Below, piece after piece: positions 54,391 to 63,698 of a stretch of 64,000 nt of DNA; positions within the stretch are counted from its first letter, which is position 1, and the number at the start of each line of letters is the position of its first letter. The stretch spans positions 1,204,861-1,268,860 of the forward strand of contig JAUHXU010000001.1 in the NCBI GenBank assembly GCA_030426805.1, given 5' to 3'. Both the position numbers and the translations under genes were made by a program. The DNA comes from a bacterium (GTDB taxonomy: Bacteria; Planctomycetota; JAFGQW01). A model generated the notes under the pieces. It saw only the letters and a program-made list of their open reading frames with translations. It did not search any database and was not told the origin of the DNA.

Positions 54391-57054
54391 ATGGGCGTGC
54401 GTGCCGCCGCGGGCCTCGTCACCGCCATTGCCCTCGCCGCCGTCGCGTGGTTGGCGCTGCGCGACGATCCCACCGCACCCACGCTCCCGGACGCGACCAC
54501 GACGTCGAGCGCACCGTCGGCCGGCCCGTCGGCATCGCGATCGACCGCGGCGCTGCCCGCCCCCCGAGCCCGCCCGCCCGCGAAGCCCGACGGGCCCGAG
54601 ACGATGCCGGTCGCGATCGTCGGCGGCACCGTGCGCGACCCGGCCGGCGCACCGATCGTCGGCGCGACGGTCCGCCTGCTCGCCGTCACACTGCTCGTCG
54701 AGCCGCTGCGCCTGTCGGTCGTCGACCGCGCGACGACGGCGACGGACACCGACGGGCGCTACGCGTTCTCGACACGCCCCGACGGCGCGAACACGATCGA
54801 GGCACACGCGACCGGGACGTGCCGCCGGCGCGCGACGATCCCCGAGGGCGACCGGCCGCGAGTGGACGTCACGCTCGGACCGCCGACGGTGCTGCACGGC
54901 ACCGTGCGAACCGATCGCCCCGATGCCCCGTGCACCGGGGTGATGGGCGTGACCCCGACCGGCGGCGGCCCGCCCTACTACGCCGTGCCGATCGCCGACG
55001 ACGGAGCCTACCGCTTCGACGCGCTGCCCGCTGGCGTGCACGACCTGCTCGCACTCCCCGACGCACGCCGGCCGGTTCCGCTTGCCGGCGTTCGCACACG
55101 GCCGTCCGAGCCGTCGCGCCACGACTTCGTCGTCTACGGCGGCTTGCACATCGGCGGCCAGGTCGTCGATCGCGCGACCGGACTCGGCATCCCGAACGCG
55201 ACCGTCACCGCGAACCACCGCACGGCATCGAGTCGCAAGGCGTCGACCGGCACCGGCGGCAACTACCGGCTGACCGAGATCGGTCCCGATCACGATCAGC
55301 TCAACGCGGCCGCGCCCGGCTACGAGGGTGCCCGGCGAACGATCAAGATCGACCCGGCGGATCGGCGCGACCGCACCGAGTCGTTCACGCTGACGAAGGT
55401 CGCCTGGTTGCGGGGCCGCGTGATCGACGACGTCGGCCGCCCGATCGCACGCGCGACCGTCGGCCGGCAGGTCATCCACGGCATCGTGCGGGGCGCACTG
55501 ACGACGACCGCTGAAGACGGCACGTTCAAGCTTCGCGTGCGGCCCTACGTGTCGACCAAAGCCAGCCGGATCTTCGCGACGCGGCGCGGTCACGCCGTCG
55601 GGGCGTCGATGCCGTTCGCCGAGAATCCGGGCGAGTCGGTGGCGGGCATCGACATCCGGTTGCTCGCCTCCGGCCGCGTCGAGGGAACCGTCCTGTGGGC
55701 CGACGGCACACCGGTCCACGGCGCACCGGTCACCGCCAGGCGAGACGGCGACACCGACGCGCTGCCGCCGACGATGCGCGCGGCGTTCGGGACGAGCGAC
55801 GCGCAGGGACGCTTCGCGTTCCGCGACCTCCGCCCCGGCCTGTGGCGCGTCGAAGCACGCCACACCGAAGCGTCCGCGCCGCCGAAGTCGCTGACCGTGG
55901 TCGCCGGCGAGACGTGCGCGGCGGGCGAGTTCCGGCTCACCGGGGGGCGCATCGCCGGACGCGTCGTCGACGAGGCCGGCGAGCCGCGGATCGAGACGGT
56001 GCTGCTCCGCCGACCGGACGGGCGCCGCAACATCACACTGCAGCGCTCCGGCACGGACGGGTCGTTCGAGTTCGTCGGCCTGATCCACACCGAGTACGAC
56101 CTGCTGCTGTCGTCTCGACTCTTCGGCGTCGGCAAGGCCAAACGCGTCCAGGTCGGCGCGGTCGGCGTCGAACTCGTGCGCCCGAAGGCGCGACGCGCGA
56201 TCGGTCGGGTGACGCTGGCGGACGGCTCACCGGTCAAGCGCTTCGAGGTGGTCTTCTACCGCATCGAACGGCGGGGCCTCGGGATGCGGGAACGCGGGAT
56301 TCCGATCACCGACGAAGACGGTCGATTCGACGTGCCGGTGCCGCCGTTGCTCGGTCCCGGCGTGGCCATGCTCGTGCGGGCGGACGAGGGCGTCGCGACA
56401 CGCCCGGTCGGCAACGAGTCGATGCTCGTCGTACTCCGCCCGCGCGTCCGGCTCACCGGGACGGTCGAGGACGACCTCGACCAGCCGGTGATGAACGCGA
56501 GCGTACGCGCGCGCCGCGACGACGGCTTGATCACGTCGGTTCGATCGTCATCGACGGGCGCATTCTCGTTCGACGAACTCCTGCCGGGGCACTACTGGAT
56601 CACCGCGTCGCTCGACAGCTACGTGCCGGACACCACCGAGGTCGTCCTCGAGCGCGGTCGCGACACGACGCTCAACCTCGTGCTCGGGCAACGCGGCGGC
56701 AGCCTCGTCGTGCACGTCGCCGACGCGCGCGGCAAGCCGATCGCGGGTGCGCGCGTGTCGCTCGGCAGCAATACGCTCCAAAGGCAGGCAGAGACCGAGG
56801 CGAAGGAGCGATTCGACGCGATCGCCGCGCGCGATCTCCGACTGATCGCACTTCGCGCGAGCGATCCCCTCGAGTACGGCGAGCGCCGATACCGCTGGCT
56901 CCGCGAGACCGACGCGAAGGGCGACTGGTCGCGAAACCGGCTCGGCGCGGGCGCCTTTCGCGTCGCGGTCACGGTCGGACGCGCCCAGCCGATCGTCCGG
57001 ATGGCCGACGTCGCGATCGGCGAGACGACGAAAGTCGTGATTCGGGTCGAGTAG
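54391..57054 (+). CDS. Membrane-anchored protein with nine carboxypeptidase-regulatory-like repeats
   Basis: 887 residues. One N-terminal membrane segment (AAGLVTAIALAAVAWLAL) is followed by an Ala/Pro/Ser-rich linker and about nine CarboxypepD_reg/CNA-B-type beta-sandwich repeats, marked by sequences such as GGTVRDPAGAPIVGATVR, GGQVVDRATGLGIPNATV, GRVIDDVGRPIARATV, GTVEDDLDQPVMNASV and HVADARGKPIAGARV. It ends GETTKVVIRVE. The ectodomain is paralogous to that of the convergent sigma-fusion gene at 57074-60358. No enzyme is visible. It is likely a surface-exposed adhesion or sensing stalk. Confidence 0.9.
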   Translation: MGVRAAAGLVTAIALAAVAWLALRDDPTAPTLPDATTTSSAPSAGPSASRSTAALPAPRARPPAKPDGPETMPVAIVGGTVRDPAGAPIVGATVRLLAVTLLVEPLRLSVVDRATTATDTDGRYAFSTRPDGANTIEAHATGTCRRRATIPEGDRPRVDVTLGPPTVLHGTVRTDRPDAPCTGVMGVTPTGGGPPYYAVPIADDGAYRFDALPAGVHDLLALPDARRPVPLAGVRTRPSEPSRHDFVVYGGLHIGGQVVDRATGLGIPNATVTANHRTASSRKASTGTGGNYRLTEIGPDHDQLNAAAPGYEGARRTIKIDPADRRDRTESFTLTKVAWLRGRVIDDVGRPIARATVGRQVIHGIVRGALTTTAEDGTFKLRVRPYVSTKASRIFATRRGHAVGASMPFAENPGESVAGIDIRLLASGRVEGTVLWADGTPVHGAPVTARRDGDTDALPPTMRAAFGTSDAQGRFAFRDLRPGLWRVEARHTEASAPPKSLTVVAGETCAAGEFRLTGGRIAGRVVDEAGEPRIETVLLRRPDGRRNITLQRSGTDGSFEFVGLIHTEYDLLLSSRLFGVGKAKRVQVGAVGVELVRPKARRAIGRVTLADGSPVKRFEVVFYRIERRGLGMRERGIPITDEDGRFDVPVPPLLGPGVAMLVRADEGVATRPVGNESMLVVLRPRVRLTGTVEDDLDQPVMNASVRARRDDGLITSVRSSSTGAFSFDELLPGHYWITASLDSYVPDTTEVVLERGRDTTLNLVLGQRGGSLVVHVADARGKPIAGARVSLGSNTLQRQAETEAKERFDAIAARDLRLIALRASDPLEYGERRYRWLRETDAKGDWSRNRLGAGAFRVAVTVGRAQPIVRMADVAIGETTKVVIRVE
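57017..57054 (+). repeat. 38-bp direct repeat, copy A (3' end of the CarboxypepD_reg gene)
   Basis: The last 38 bp of the gene at 54391-57054, encoding GETTKVVIRVE and its stop, recur at 60434-60471 with a single C-to-G difference. The two copies flank the sigma-fusion gene. Confidence 0.95.
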
Positions 57055-57073
57055 CCGGCCGCCCCGGCGTCGG

Positions 57074-60000
57074 CTACCGGGTCTTCGAGACGCGCCGCAC
57101 CCTGCCGACCGTCTCGCGGTTCTCCTGAACGACGACGTCGGTGCGGCCGATCGTCGCCCCGTCCTTCTCGACCTCCACCGAGTAGCGGCCGGGGAGCAGG
57201 TAGCGCGGCGCGGTGCTCCCGCGGCCGTCGGTGAACGTCAGCGCGCGCGGGCTCAACCGCCGCTCGCGAATCGCGATCTCGTGCCGTTGTACGAGGACCG
57301 GCACGCGCGTGCCGTCTGCGCGTTTCACGCGGATCCGTGCATTGGCCACGGGTTCATTCGCCTCGTCGGTCACGAACACCTTCAACGTACCGCCGACGCG
57401 CATGTGGAGTTGCACGCCGGCCGATCCACCGCGGTCCACCGCGCACTCCGCCCATGCTTCCCAGCGCTCGTGATTCGGGTCGAACGCGCGCAGCGTATAG
57501 GTGCCGCTCTCGAGCGCACGGATCGAGAACCGTCCCCGATCGTCGAGCGCGACCGAACGGCGGCGACTCCGGGCGTGATCGCCCGCCGGACTCAGGTGGA
57601 CGCGACCGCCGTCTACCGGCGCGCCGTGGGGCGAGACGACCCGGCCGTCGATGCGCGCGCCGGCGTCGAGCACGAGCGTCAGCGGTGCCGGATCCACCCC
57701 GGGTTCGATCGAGATCCGCACCGAAGCGGAGCGCTCACCCGCCGCGGTGCCGGCGAAGATGTCGTAGGTGCCTTCCCGCAGCGGCCGACGGAACTGCCCG
57801 TCGAGATCGACGACGTGGCGCTTCGGAGGTATCCACGCCTGCTCCGGCCCGGCGCGTCGGCCGTCGATCATCTCGACCTGGACCCAGAACTCGGCGGCCG
57901 GAACGCGGGTGTCGCGATGCACGACGCGCCCCGAGACGACCGCGAGCCTCCGCAGGGTCAGCGTGTGCCGCCCGCGATCCGCGGTCAGTCCGCCGATGCG
58001 GTCGGCATCGTAGCCGGCCTTGTGCGCGCCCACCCGCAGGCAGCCCTCCTCGCGGAACAGCCCCTCGATTCGGAACCGGCCGTCGGCATCCGTGATCGCC
58101 CGACGAGTGTCCGCGAGGCTGAAGCGCGTCGGTCCGGCGCTCACGTTCGCGCCCTCGACCGGCTGTCCATGATCGTCGACGACGCGCCCGGTGAGTATGC
58201 CTCCGCGCCGCAGCGTGAAGTCGGCGGACGTGCGGCGTCCGCTCGTGACACGAACGACAGACCGCGTGTCTCGGAGCAGCGGGGAGCGATACAGCAGCTG
58301 CGCATCTCTCGCGAGCGCCGTGACGTCGTGCACGCCGGGAAGCACGTCGAGTTCGTAGCGACCGTCCGTATCCGTACGGGTCGCCCATCGGCCGTTCTCG
58401 CTCCAGACACGCACACACGCTTCCGCGATCCCGACGCCATTTGCATCGGTGACCCGTCCGTGGAGGGTCCCGCCCCGGCGCAATTGGACGACGACGCCCT
58501 TGCGCTGCTCGCCGGGCTTGCCGGGGGGCAGTTGCACCCGCGTCGCCGGAAAGCCCACGGCGCGCACACGCAGGATCTGGTAGTTCGCGTATGCGGGATC
58601 GAGCCCGGGAAGGCGAAATCGGCCCTCCCCGTCCGTCGACACGCCGCTGTCGCGACTCAGCGAGCGATCGAACGTCACGAACGCGTCGACGACGGGGCGG
58701 CGGTCGCTGTCGAGGACCACGCCCTCGACGACGCCCGTTCGATCGACGTAGACGTCGGCCACACGGCGAATCGGCCCGGATTGCTCCGGATGGTCGCCCA
58801 CCGAGTTGTAGTTGAACTTGCTGAACGCCCAACCCTCCGCACGAATCGCGAAGGCGGTCGCGGAACGGACCGACGGATCGACGCCACGCATGCGGAACAA
58901 GCCGCTCTCGTCGGTCATCGCGCGTGCGGCCTTGTTGCTCGCCGCGATCACTTCGACCCCCGCGACCGGACGGTTCGTCGCCTTGTCGACGACCCGCCCG
59001 ACGACCGTCACGCCATCGCCGACGACGAAGTCGTGGCGGGTCTCACGATCCGCCCGGATCGGAAGCTCGAGGTCCCGTGTGATCGGGCTCGGCCTGTCGG
59101 TGGGAACCACGATCGCGCCATACTCGCCCGGCTGCAGTTCGTCGAACGCATAGCGCCCGTCACGCCCCGTCGTGACGCCGCCGATCGGTACCCGCCGGTT
59201 CACCCCGCCGTAGGGGTCGTTCCGGCGGTGCAGGACGACGTGCGTGTCGGGGCACGGTTCGCCGCGTGGATCCACGACGCGGCCGACCAACCGACCACCC
59301 CTGCCCAGTCGAAAGTCCTGGGTCGTCCCCACGTGCGCGGGGCGGTGAGCGGTGAAGTAGCCGGGCGCCGACGCTTCGAGGATGACCGCGCGGGTGCTCG
59401 ACTCCGGGGCGATCGGCCCGACGCGATAGGCGCCCTCGGCATCCGCGCGACACGATGCGAGGGTCGTGTCGACGTCGCTCGCGTAGCCGGCGCGCGCACG
59501 ACGAACGACCCGAACGAGACTGCCCGCGATCGGTTCGCCGTGCCGGTTGCGCACGTGCCCCCAGATCGACTCGAGCCTCCGAAGCGGCGGCGGCACGTCG
59601 ACGACTCGCTCCCCGGCTTCGCTCGGCGGCGCCTCCGCGGTCGGTTCCGGCGAGGGCCCGAGCGGCGACGACTCCACCCGGGCGGACGCAGCCGGTCGCT
59701 CCGACGACGTCGGCTCGACGGTCACGCCGTCGTCGCCACCGATCTGCAGGACGACCAACGCGATCCCGGCAGCGATGCCGATCGCGATCGTCGCTTTCAG
59801 CTTCACGGACATGCCGATCGCTCCCTTCACGAGGCCGGCACCGTGGAGACCCGCCATGGCGGCGAGGGTGCGCCGGTCGGTGTTTTGCGCCGCGAGTTGC
59901 TCGCCCAAGATCCGCAGCGCACGCTTCAGACGCGTGCGCACGGTCTCGACAGGGACGGACAGTCGCTCGGCCACCTGGCTCGGGCGAAGTCCCTCGTAGA

Positions 60001-60358
60001 ATCGCAGGACCACCACGTCGCGGTAGTGGTCCGGGAGCGTGAGGACCGCGCGGACGACGACGCGGCGCATCTGCTCGCGAGCGACGATGTCGTCGACCGA
60101 CGGGAGGTGCTCCGGTGTCGCGACTTGCTCCTCCCGCCGACGGATGCGCCGTTCGCGCGTGCGCGCCCGGACACTGACGTTGCGCACGACTCGCCGCAGC
60201 CACGCCCTCGCGTTGCTGGGCGGCCGCTCGAGCATCGCGACCCACGTATCCTGCACGGCGTCGTCGACCGCATGCTCGTCCGCGAGCAATCGGCCGGCGA
60301 GCGCGCGGACCCAGTCTTCGTGGGCGAGCAGCGTTTCGGCGGAGACGGGTTTTCTCAT
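57074..60358 (-). CDS. ECF sigma factor fused to a membrane anchor and carboxypeptidase-regulatory-like ectodomain
   Basis: 1,094 residues from the ATG at 60358; the frame upstream lacks coding character. Residues 12-72 are sigma region 2 (HAVDDAVQDTWVAMLERPPS, ARAWLRRVVRNVSVRARTR), 97-155 are region 4 (LTLPDHYRDVVVLRFYEGL, PSQVAERLSVPVETVRTRL). A membrane segment lies near 188-206 (IAIGIAAGIALVVLQIG). After an acidic Pro/Ser/Glu linker come about nine carboxypeptidase-regulatory-like repeats (GRVVDPRGEPCPDTHVV, GRVTDANGVGIAEACVRV, GRVVDDHGQPVEGANV, VFVTDEANEPVANARIRV). The sigma part would face the cytoplasm and the repeats the outside. No anti-sigma gene is adjacent. Confidence 0.94.
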   Translation of the reverse strand: MRKPVSAETLLAHEDWVRALAGRLLADEHAVDDAVQDTWVAMLERPPSNARAWLRRVVRNVSVRARTRERRIRRREEQVATPEHLPSVDDIVAREQMRRVVVRAVLTLPDHYRDVVVLRFYEGLRPSQVAERLSVPVETVRTRLKRALRILGEQLAAQNTDRRTLAAMAGLHGAGLVKGAIGMSVKLKATIAIGIAAGIALVVLQIGGDDGVTVEPTSSERPAASARVESSPLGPSPEPTAEAPPSEAGERVVDVPPPLRRLESIWGHVRNRHGEPIAGSLVRVVRRARAGYASDVDTTLASCRADAEGAYRVGPIAPESSTRAVILEASAPGYFTAHRPAHVGTTQDFRLGRGGRLVGRVVDPRGEPCPDTHVVLHRRNDPYGGVNRRVPIGGVTTGRDGRYAFDELQPGEYGAIVVPTDRPSPITRDLELPIRADRETRHDFVVGDGVTVVGRVVDKATNRPVAGVEVIAASNKAARAMTDESGLFRMRGVDPSVRSATAFAIRAEGWAFSKFNYNSVGDHPEQSGPIRRVADVYVDRTGVVEGVVLDSDRRPVVDAFVTFDRSLSRDSGVSTDGEGRFRLPGLDPAYANYQILRVRAVGFPATRVQLPPGKPGEQRKGVVVQLRRGGTLHGRVTDANGVGIAEACVRVWSENGRWATRTDTDGRYELDVLPGVHDVTALARDAQLLYRSPLLRDTRSVVRVTSGRRTSADFTLRRGGILTGRVVDDHGQPVEGANVSAGPTRFSLADTRRAITDADGRFRIEGLFREEGCLRVGAHKAGYDADRIGGLTADRGRHTLTLRRLAVVSGRVVHRDTRVPAAEFWVQVEMIDGRRAGPEQAWIPPKRHVVDLDGQFRRPLREGTYDIFAGTAAGERSASVRISIEPGVDPAPLTLVLDAGARIDGRVVSPHGAPVDGGRVHLSPAGDHARSRRRSVALDDRGRFSIRALESGTYTLRAFDPNHERWEAWAECAVDRGGSAGVQLHMRVGGTLKVFVTDEANEPVANARIRVKRADGTRVPVLVQRHEIAIRERRLSPRALTFTDGRGSTAPRYLLPGRYSVEVEKDGATIGRTDVVVQENRETVGRVRRVSKTR

Positions 60359-60433
60359 GGCGAGGACTACAGTACTCACCGCCGGCCCGATCGGTTCACC
60401 GTCCTCGAAAAGACGCCGGACGGCTCCACGGAC

Positions 60434-60471
60434 TCGGCGAGACGACGAAAGTGGTGATTCGGGTCGAGTAG
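60434..60471 (+). repeat. 38-bp direct repeat, copy B (orphan gene end)
   Basis: Identical to 57017-57054 except for one base (60453). It still reads GETTKVVIRVE-stop in one frame, but no gene leads into it: the preceding bases carry no continuing coding frame of that family. It lies upstream of the sigma-fusion start and 39 nt before the next plus-strand gene. Confidence 0.95.
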
Positions 60472-60509
60472 ACCGCAACGCGGCGTAGAATCGGCCGTCG
60501 AGGACTGCC

Positions 60510-61862
60510 GTGCACCGGATCGCCCGACTCCCCGCCCTGCTGATCGCCGTCGCGCTCGTCGCGTCGACGGTCGCGGCCCAGTACCATCCGCCCCACTACC
60601 TCGTCGCGGGCGCGCCGCGCATCGCGTCGCAACCGTCGCCGTCGGGCGTCTATCACGTCGACGCGAGCGGCTCGAGGGTCGCGGTCACGACGCTGTTCCA
60701 ACCGCGCGGCTACGTGCGCGCGATCATGGACGGCGACAACCGGTCGGTGCTCGTCGCGGTGCAAGGCAGCTCGGTGCCGAACTCACTGACGCAGAACCGA
60801 CCGAACATGGGCCTCTACCGCGTCGACCCGGCGAACAACGCCGTGACGACGCTGTTCTCGCTCTACAACGCCGGCACGCGATACATCTCGCTCTACGACA
60901 CCGTGCTCGACTACCACGGCGACTACGTCTCGGCGTCCTACAACTTCGACACGCAGCAGCCCTCGCAGACCGCGTGGGGCCTCGTGCGCATCACGCCGAC
61001 CGGCACGCTCAGCACGCTGCTGAGCACGATCAACGTCCGAGGGTATCTACCGTCCGAGATGACGCGCGACATGCGCACAGGCCGCCTCCTGCTCACGAAC
61101 TACCTGGGGCCGGCCGGCGTCATGGCCTACGACATCGACACCGGGACGATCTCGACGTTCTCGCCGGCATCGCTCGGCGTCCTCGCCACGCAATACTCGA
61201 TGCCGCAAGACCACGCGACCGGCGCGATCGAATTGGCGAGCCTGAGCTGGATGCTCCGACTGATGCCCGGCGCGTCGACCTACTCGACCCTCGCGACGCT
61301 CTCCGTGCCCGCACGCGGCGGTGGCGAGATCGACTTGCAGACCGCGCGCAGCCGGCGCTGGATCTACGCGACGCACGACGGGACCGGCAACAACGCGGCG
61401 CTGATGACGATCGCCGACGGCACGTATGCGGTGTCGACGCAGCCGATCGGCCTCGCCGACGCGTCCGACGACGTCGAGTTCTACCGAGGCCGACACACGC
61501 AGACCGTGCGGAGCGCCCCGCGGCAATGGTCGATTCTGCTCAGCGCGCCGATGTTCCCCGGCCGCGCCTACGCGGTCGCGCTCGGGCTCTCGGGCACGAC
61601 GCCGGCGACGCCGCTGCCCGGCGGGCGGCAGCTGAACCTGCGCATCGATGCACTGAGCGCGCTCACGATCGCCGACGCGGTGCGCCCGCGCTTTCACCCG
61701 GGGTCCGGGGTCCTCGCCGCCAACGGCGCGGCGACGGCCCGACTCGACATGCGCGGCACACCGCTGCTGGGCATTCCGTTGTGGATCGCCTGGATGGTGT
61801 TCGACCCCGCTGCACCGGGCGGCATCGCGTTCGTGCCCGATACCTACGTGATGCGGATCTGA
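60510..61862 (+). CDS. Secreted beta-propeller-like protein with shared C-terminal module
   Basis: 450 residues from a GTG with GAGGA upstream. The signal peptide is ALLIAVALVASTVAAQ. The body has propeller-like units (GLYRVDPANNAVTTLFSL, DMRTGRLLLTNYLGPAG, DHATGAIELASLSWML). The C-terminal module starts near 330 (YAVALGLSGTTPATPLPGG, LNLRIDALSALTIAD, GVLAANGAATARLDMRGTPL, GIPLWIAWMVFDPAAPGGI). It is close in sequence style to the protein at 4460-5740. No catalytic motif. Confidence 0.88.
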   Translation: MHRIARLPALLIAVALVASTVAAQYHPPHYLVAGAPRIASQPSPSGVYHVDASGSRVAVTTLFQPRGYVRAIMDGDNRSVLVAVQGSSVPNSLTQNRPNMGLYRVDPANNAVTTLFSLYNAGTRYISLYDTVLDYHGDYVSASYNFDTQQPSQTAWGLVRITPTGTLSTLLSTINVRGYLPSEMTRDMRTGRLLLTNYLGPAGVMAYDIDTGTISTFSPASLGVLATQYSMPQDHATGAIELASLSWMLRLMPGASTYSTLATLSVPARGGGEIDLQTARSRRWIYATHDGTGNNAALMTIADGTYAVSTQPIGLADASDDVEFYRGRHTQTVRSAPRQWSILLSAPMFPGRAYAVALGLSGTTPATPLPGGRQLNLRIDALSALTIADAVRPRFHPGSGVLAANGAATARLDMRGTPLLGIPLWIAWMVFDPAAPGGIAFVPDTYVMRI

Positions 61863-61869
61863 CCGACGG

Positions 61870-62370
61870 TTACGAGAGCGCTCGCCAAAACTTCGGCGCG
61901 AACACCCAGCGACCGCCGACGTGCACGAAGCCGTCGAACCGCATTCCGGCGACCTGCCCCGGCTTGACGTATCGGATCAGCCAGACGCGCACGTCGTCGC
62001 GCAGCTTCGCCGCGACCTTCGCGTAGCCGCCGGGCAGATCGCCCCCCTTGCCGGCCTTCAGGTCCGCGACGGTCGCCGACCCGACGACGATGTCCGTCTG
62101 GCCTTCCTTTGCACCGATCCCGCTGTCGCCGACCCCCGCGTACAAGTTGTTCGCGTGCGCGAACAGCTTCTGCGCATCCGCGTCCGACGCGGCGATCGCC
62201 TTGCAATCGTCGAGTGTCGGCTGGAGCGTCATCAACACGGTGCGGTTGCCGTCGAGCGCCTTCGCGAGCGCCTTCAGGCCCTCCGCGTCTGCGGCATACT
62301 CGGACCCGCCGCCGCAGCCGACGAGAAACAACGTGGTGGCGACAACGGCCGAACAGATCGACAAACGCAT
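61870..62370 (-). CDS. Small lipoprotein of unknown function
   Basis: 166 residues from the ATG at 62370 (AAGGACG SD); an upstream ATG at 62397 has none. The lipobox is LFLVGC. The mature part (EGLKALAKALDGNRTVLMTL, DGFVHVGGRWVFAPKFWRAL) contains two Cys and resembles small periplasmic assembly lipoproteins, but no family is recognised. Convergent with the propeller gene just upstream on the plus strand. Confidence 0.8.
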   Translation of the reverse strand: MRLSICSAVVATTLFLVGCGGGSEYAADAEGLKALAKALDGNRTVLMTLQPTLDDCKAIAASDADAQKLFAHANNLYAGVGDSGIGAKEGQTDIVVGSATVADLKAGKGGDLPGGYAKVAAKLRDDVRVWLIRYVKPGQVAGMRFDGFVHVGGRWVFAPKFWRALS

Positions 62371-62451
62371 CGGGGACGTCCTTGCGAGTGGTGTCATGCG
62401 CGAGCCGAGAGGTGCCCGAAGCGAGCGCCTCTCGGCATCACGGTCGTGGTG

Positions 62452-63600
62452 CTACGGCGTGATCTGGGTCTTCGCCGGGCCGGAGATCGCGCGAATCCCC
62501 TGCGGCGCGGAGCCGTCGATCGTCACGAATGCGAGCGAGAACGGGATGCCCGCGAGCACCGGAATCGCCGGCACGTTGACCTGGCCGGTCGCATTGCCGC
62601 TTCCGTCGAGCACGCCGGACATGCCCTGGAAGACGCTCGGCGCCGCCAGGCTCAACGTGAACAGCGAATCCAGCGACAGCGGGACGTAGCGCGTGCCGAC
62701 CGGAATGCCGCCCTCGAGGAACGAGGCCGCGGCCTGGTAGGGCAGGTTCGCCGAGGACCCGGCGACCCACTGGATCGGCAGCGCCGTGCCGACCTGCACC
62801 GTGCTCGCGGCGACGACGCGCGGCAACCCCATGTCGAAGTCCTCGAGGCGCGAGCCGCTGTAGTGCGACGACCACGTCGTCTGCGCGCGATACGGGATCG
62901 CCGACCCGCGCGCACTGATCGTCGTCGAGAACGAGAACGCGCCGACGAAGGTCGGCGGGTTGCCGGCGCGGTACAGGAACATCTGGTTCTTGTCGCGGCC
63001 GACGATCGCCAGTATGTCGTTGATCCAGCTGTAGCCGACGTCTGCGGAACGGGTGCAACCCGACGCGGACAGCGAGAAGCTCGGCTGCAGCGTGTTGCCG
63101 GTCGAGGCATCCATCAGGTGCAGCAGGTTCGCCGACCAATCCGGCACCCAGTACGCGTCGCGGTTCGGATCGTAGGCCACGCCGATCGGGCGGGTCGACG
63201 GCGCGGGGAAGACCGTCGTGACGTTGCCGGTCAGATCGACGCGGGCGACGTCTCCGGAGCTGGCGCTGCACAGCACGTACTCGTTTCGCCGGCTGTCGTA
63301 GCCCATGCCGTACGGCGACGCGTAGTTGTGCTGCAACGACGACACGAGCGTGCCGCTCGGCGTGTATTCGTAGATCACCGACGGACTCGACGTGTAGAGT
63401 CCGGCGACGTTGCCGTTGACCGGCGCGGTGCCGACGACGCGGACCGGCGTCGCGATCGACGTGAGCGACGTGCCCGCGGGCCCGTCGACCGAGATGACCG
63501 GGAACGACCCGACGGGGTCGCCGTTGACGTCGAATTGCTGTGCCAGGGCGCTCCCGGAGAGCGCGGCAACCGCGGCAACCGATGCGAGGACCTTCTTCAT
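62452..63600 (-). CDS. Secreted beta-propeller-like protein with shared C-terminal module
   Basis: 382 residues from the ATG at 63600 (GGAG 5 nt upstream); an ATG at 63618 would add 6 residues but has no SD. The signal peptide is VLASVAAVAALSGSALAQ. The body shows propeller strands with Asp/Asn turns (GYDSRRNEYVLCSASSGD, GVAYDPNRDAYWVPDWSAN, YSWINDILAIVGRDKN). The C-terminal module begins near 270 (YQAAASFLEGGIPVGTRY, LSLDSLFTLSLAAPSVFQ, GVLDGSGNATGQVNVP, LAGIPFSLAFVTIDGSAPQG). Function unknown. Confidence 0.9.
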   Translation of the reverse strand: MKKVLASVAAVAALSGSALAQQFDVNGDPVGSFPVISVDGPAGTSLTSIATPVRVVGTAPVNGNVAGLYTSSPSVIYEYTPSGTLVSSLQHNYASPYGMGYDSRRNEYVLCSASSGDVARVDLTGNVTTVFPAPSTRPIGVAYDPNRDAYWVPDWSANLLHLMDASTGNTLQPSFSLSASGCTRSADVGYSWINDILAIVGRDKNQMFLYRAGNPPTFVGAFSFSTTISARGSAIPYRAQTTWSSHYSGSRLEDFDMGLPRVVAASTVQVGTALPIQWVAGSSANLPYQAAASFLEGGIPVGTRYVPLSLDSLFTLSLAAPSVFQGMSGVLDGSGNATGQVNVPAIPVLAGIPFSLAFVTIDGSAPQGIRAISGPAKTQITP

Positions 63601-63698
63601 CATTGCTCCAAACTTCATCTGAGGGGCGGGGCCGGTCGATTCACCGGCGCGCCGTCCCAGCGTATCAGTCCCCCGGACGGCGAAGCAAGGCGGCGCGG

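Noticed and set aside
57281-60457. Long open frame antisense to the sigma-fusion gene
   Set aside because: No domain, start signal or codon pattern supports it; the minus-strand frame carries clear sigma regions and repeats.
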